This document shows positions 63,126-64,000 of a stretch of DNA of 64,000 bases, in pieces. Made by a program: the position numbers and the translations under genes. How positions within the stretch are numbered: position 1 is the first letter of the stretch; each line of letters starts with the position of its first letter. Source of the stretch: Anticarsia gemmatalis (lineage: Eukaryota; Arthropoda; Insecta; Lepidoptera; Erebidae); the NCBI RefSeq assembly GCF_050436995.1, contig NC_134767.1, forward strand, positions 6,758,001 to 6,822,000, given 5' to 3'. The notes under the pieces were generated by a model, which was not told the DNA's origin, ran no database searches, and saw nothing but the letters and a program-made list of their open reading frames with translations.

Positions 63126-63991
63126 TTATTGCGGCGGTGCAGAGTACATTGTTTGCAACAACGCGAAGTAGGACCATGCCGTGCTGCAGATCTAAAAAAA
63201 CGACAATATTATCCATCATTCGTAAATTTTCATCAATATATACTAATTATAAAATAATTCAAACAATGCTAAGTCTGTATACACAATATACGTAAACATC
63301 GTAAAAAACATAAAGAAGATGGAAAGAAAGCTTTGCGTCGTAGTACATCTCCACTTCCTCATCGCTATCCACCGGGAACTGAAATAATATTTAGAAAATC
63401 GACTTACCTTCATGAAAGCCTTTAAAGTGACATCCGCAAAGTTCGATGCTGTCAATTTACACGGAGTTTGAGACCTACAACAAAATATCAAATTTCCGAA
63501 AATATTTATTGTCAACTCTACTAAAATTGTATTTAGGTATACACAAACGGAGTTTTGTGACCTTTCTGTTTATCAAAACTTACCTTATCTGTATCACAAG
63601 CAACGTCTTTGCAAGCGCTGGTTCAGCTAAATACCATCTCGAATTGTAAATAGCATCACTTACTTCCATGCTCTGTGAAATTAAACAAAATTACAATAAA
63701 CTGGTGGTATTTAAATTAAACAAAAAAAATGCTAAAGTCTAGTCTAGGATGTCGGCCCCAGCCAGCTTCAGCCTCTCCTCACAGTTAATTTCATCACTTT
63801 CCTACTTTAATTAGTATAAGTACAGCACACGCGAATGTTGTTGAAACCAAGATAAACGTACGGGATAAAAATAAAATAGTATTTACCGATTCCGTCAATC
63901 GATCAGCAAAGAAGCATAAGAAGAATATTTGCAGCAGAATTGTCAAAAAGAAGAACAGAAAAGTCAGAACTATAGCCCCATCATCGATCGC
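63126..63991 (-). CDS. Odorant receptor OR-C, 3' part only (exons 4-7)
   Basis: Visible exons 63991-63887, 63672-63584, 63474-63408 and 63191-63126, equivalent to exons 4-7 of OR-A and OR-B (105, 89, 67 and 66 nt), giving 108 C-terminal residues; the rest lies beyond the window edge. Reads AIDDGAIVLTFLFF... with an FADRLTES end, then NSRWYLAEPALAKTLL, PCKLTASNFADVTLKAFM and ICSTAWSYFALLQTMYSAPPQ before the stop. Helices 6 and 7 are present. Closer to OR-B than to OR-A (ICSTAWSYFALLQTMY identical; exon 6 nearly so). All visible splice sites are canonical and no lesion is seen. Role as for OR-B. Confidence 0.92.
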
Positions 63992-64000
63992 CTGGAAATA
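63992..64000 (-). other. Intron 3 of OR-C at the window edge
   Basis: The last nine bases hold the acceptor of exon 4 (ttccag on the minus strand); the gene continues to the right. Confidence 0.6.

Overview
This is 64 kb of AT-rich, intron-rich insect nuclear DNA, almost certainly from a moth and most likely a noctuid. The evidence is three tandem insect-type odorant receptor genes, many Lep1-type Helitrons (ending in CTAG after a CGCAA/TTGCG hairpin), lepidopteran tRNA-derived SINEs, and TAGGTAGGTACCTACC-rich tracts. There is no bacterial, viral or organellar gene content.

Layout. From 1 to about 41.7 kb the window is gene-poor. It holds dispersed non-autonomous transposons, some GC-rich islands without recognisable coding, one possible plus-strand terminal exon with an AATAAA signal (about 1150-1384), and a frame-shifted coding-like fragment (34255-34649, minus). 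From 41,857 to 48,616 on the minus strand lies a complete three-exon gene for a RYBP/YAF2-type Polycomb protein (137 aa). Its exons are 136, 173 and 105 nt, so ORF calling hides it. From 52,102 to the right edge, three odorant receptor genes lie head-to-tail on the minus strand: OR-A (406 aa), OR-B (408 aa) and the last four exons of OR-C, which runs off the window. They share seven-exon architecture; the comparable internal exons are 97, 105, 89 and 67 nt long, so they arose by tandem duplication. B and C are the closer pair.

Mobile DNA. Repeats account for most recognisable non-genic sequence: six Lep1 Helitrons plus a composite one, a second CTAG-ending Helitron-like family, two short inverted-repeat families (called MITE-A and MITE-B here), a hAT-type MITE with a perfect 8-bp duplication, a 1-kb foldback element split by a nested Helitron, several tRNA-derived SINEs, and several perfect hairpins. 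No open transposase or reverse transcriptase was seen.

How the genes work. RYBP is a nuclear chromatin cofactor (variant PRC1). The odorant receptors are olfactory-neuron membrane proteins expected to pair with Orco. The two loci are neighbours with no evident functional link. I found no convincing novel system. The items most worth checking are the coding-like fragment with weak CENP-M resemblance, the foldback element with 7-bp duplication, and the conserved 478-bp-spaced duplicated unit.
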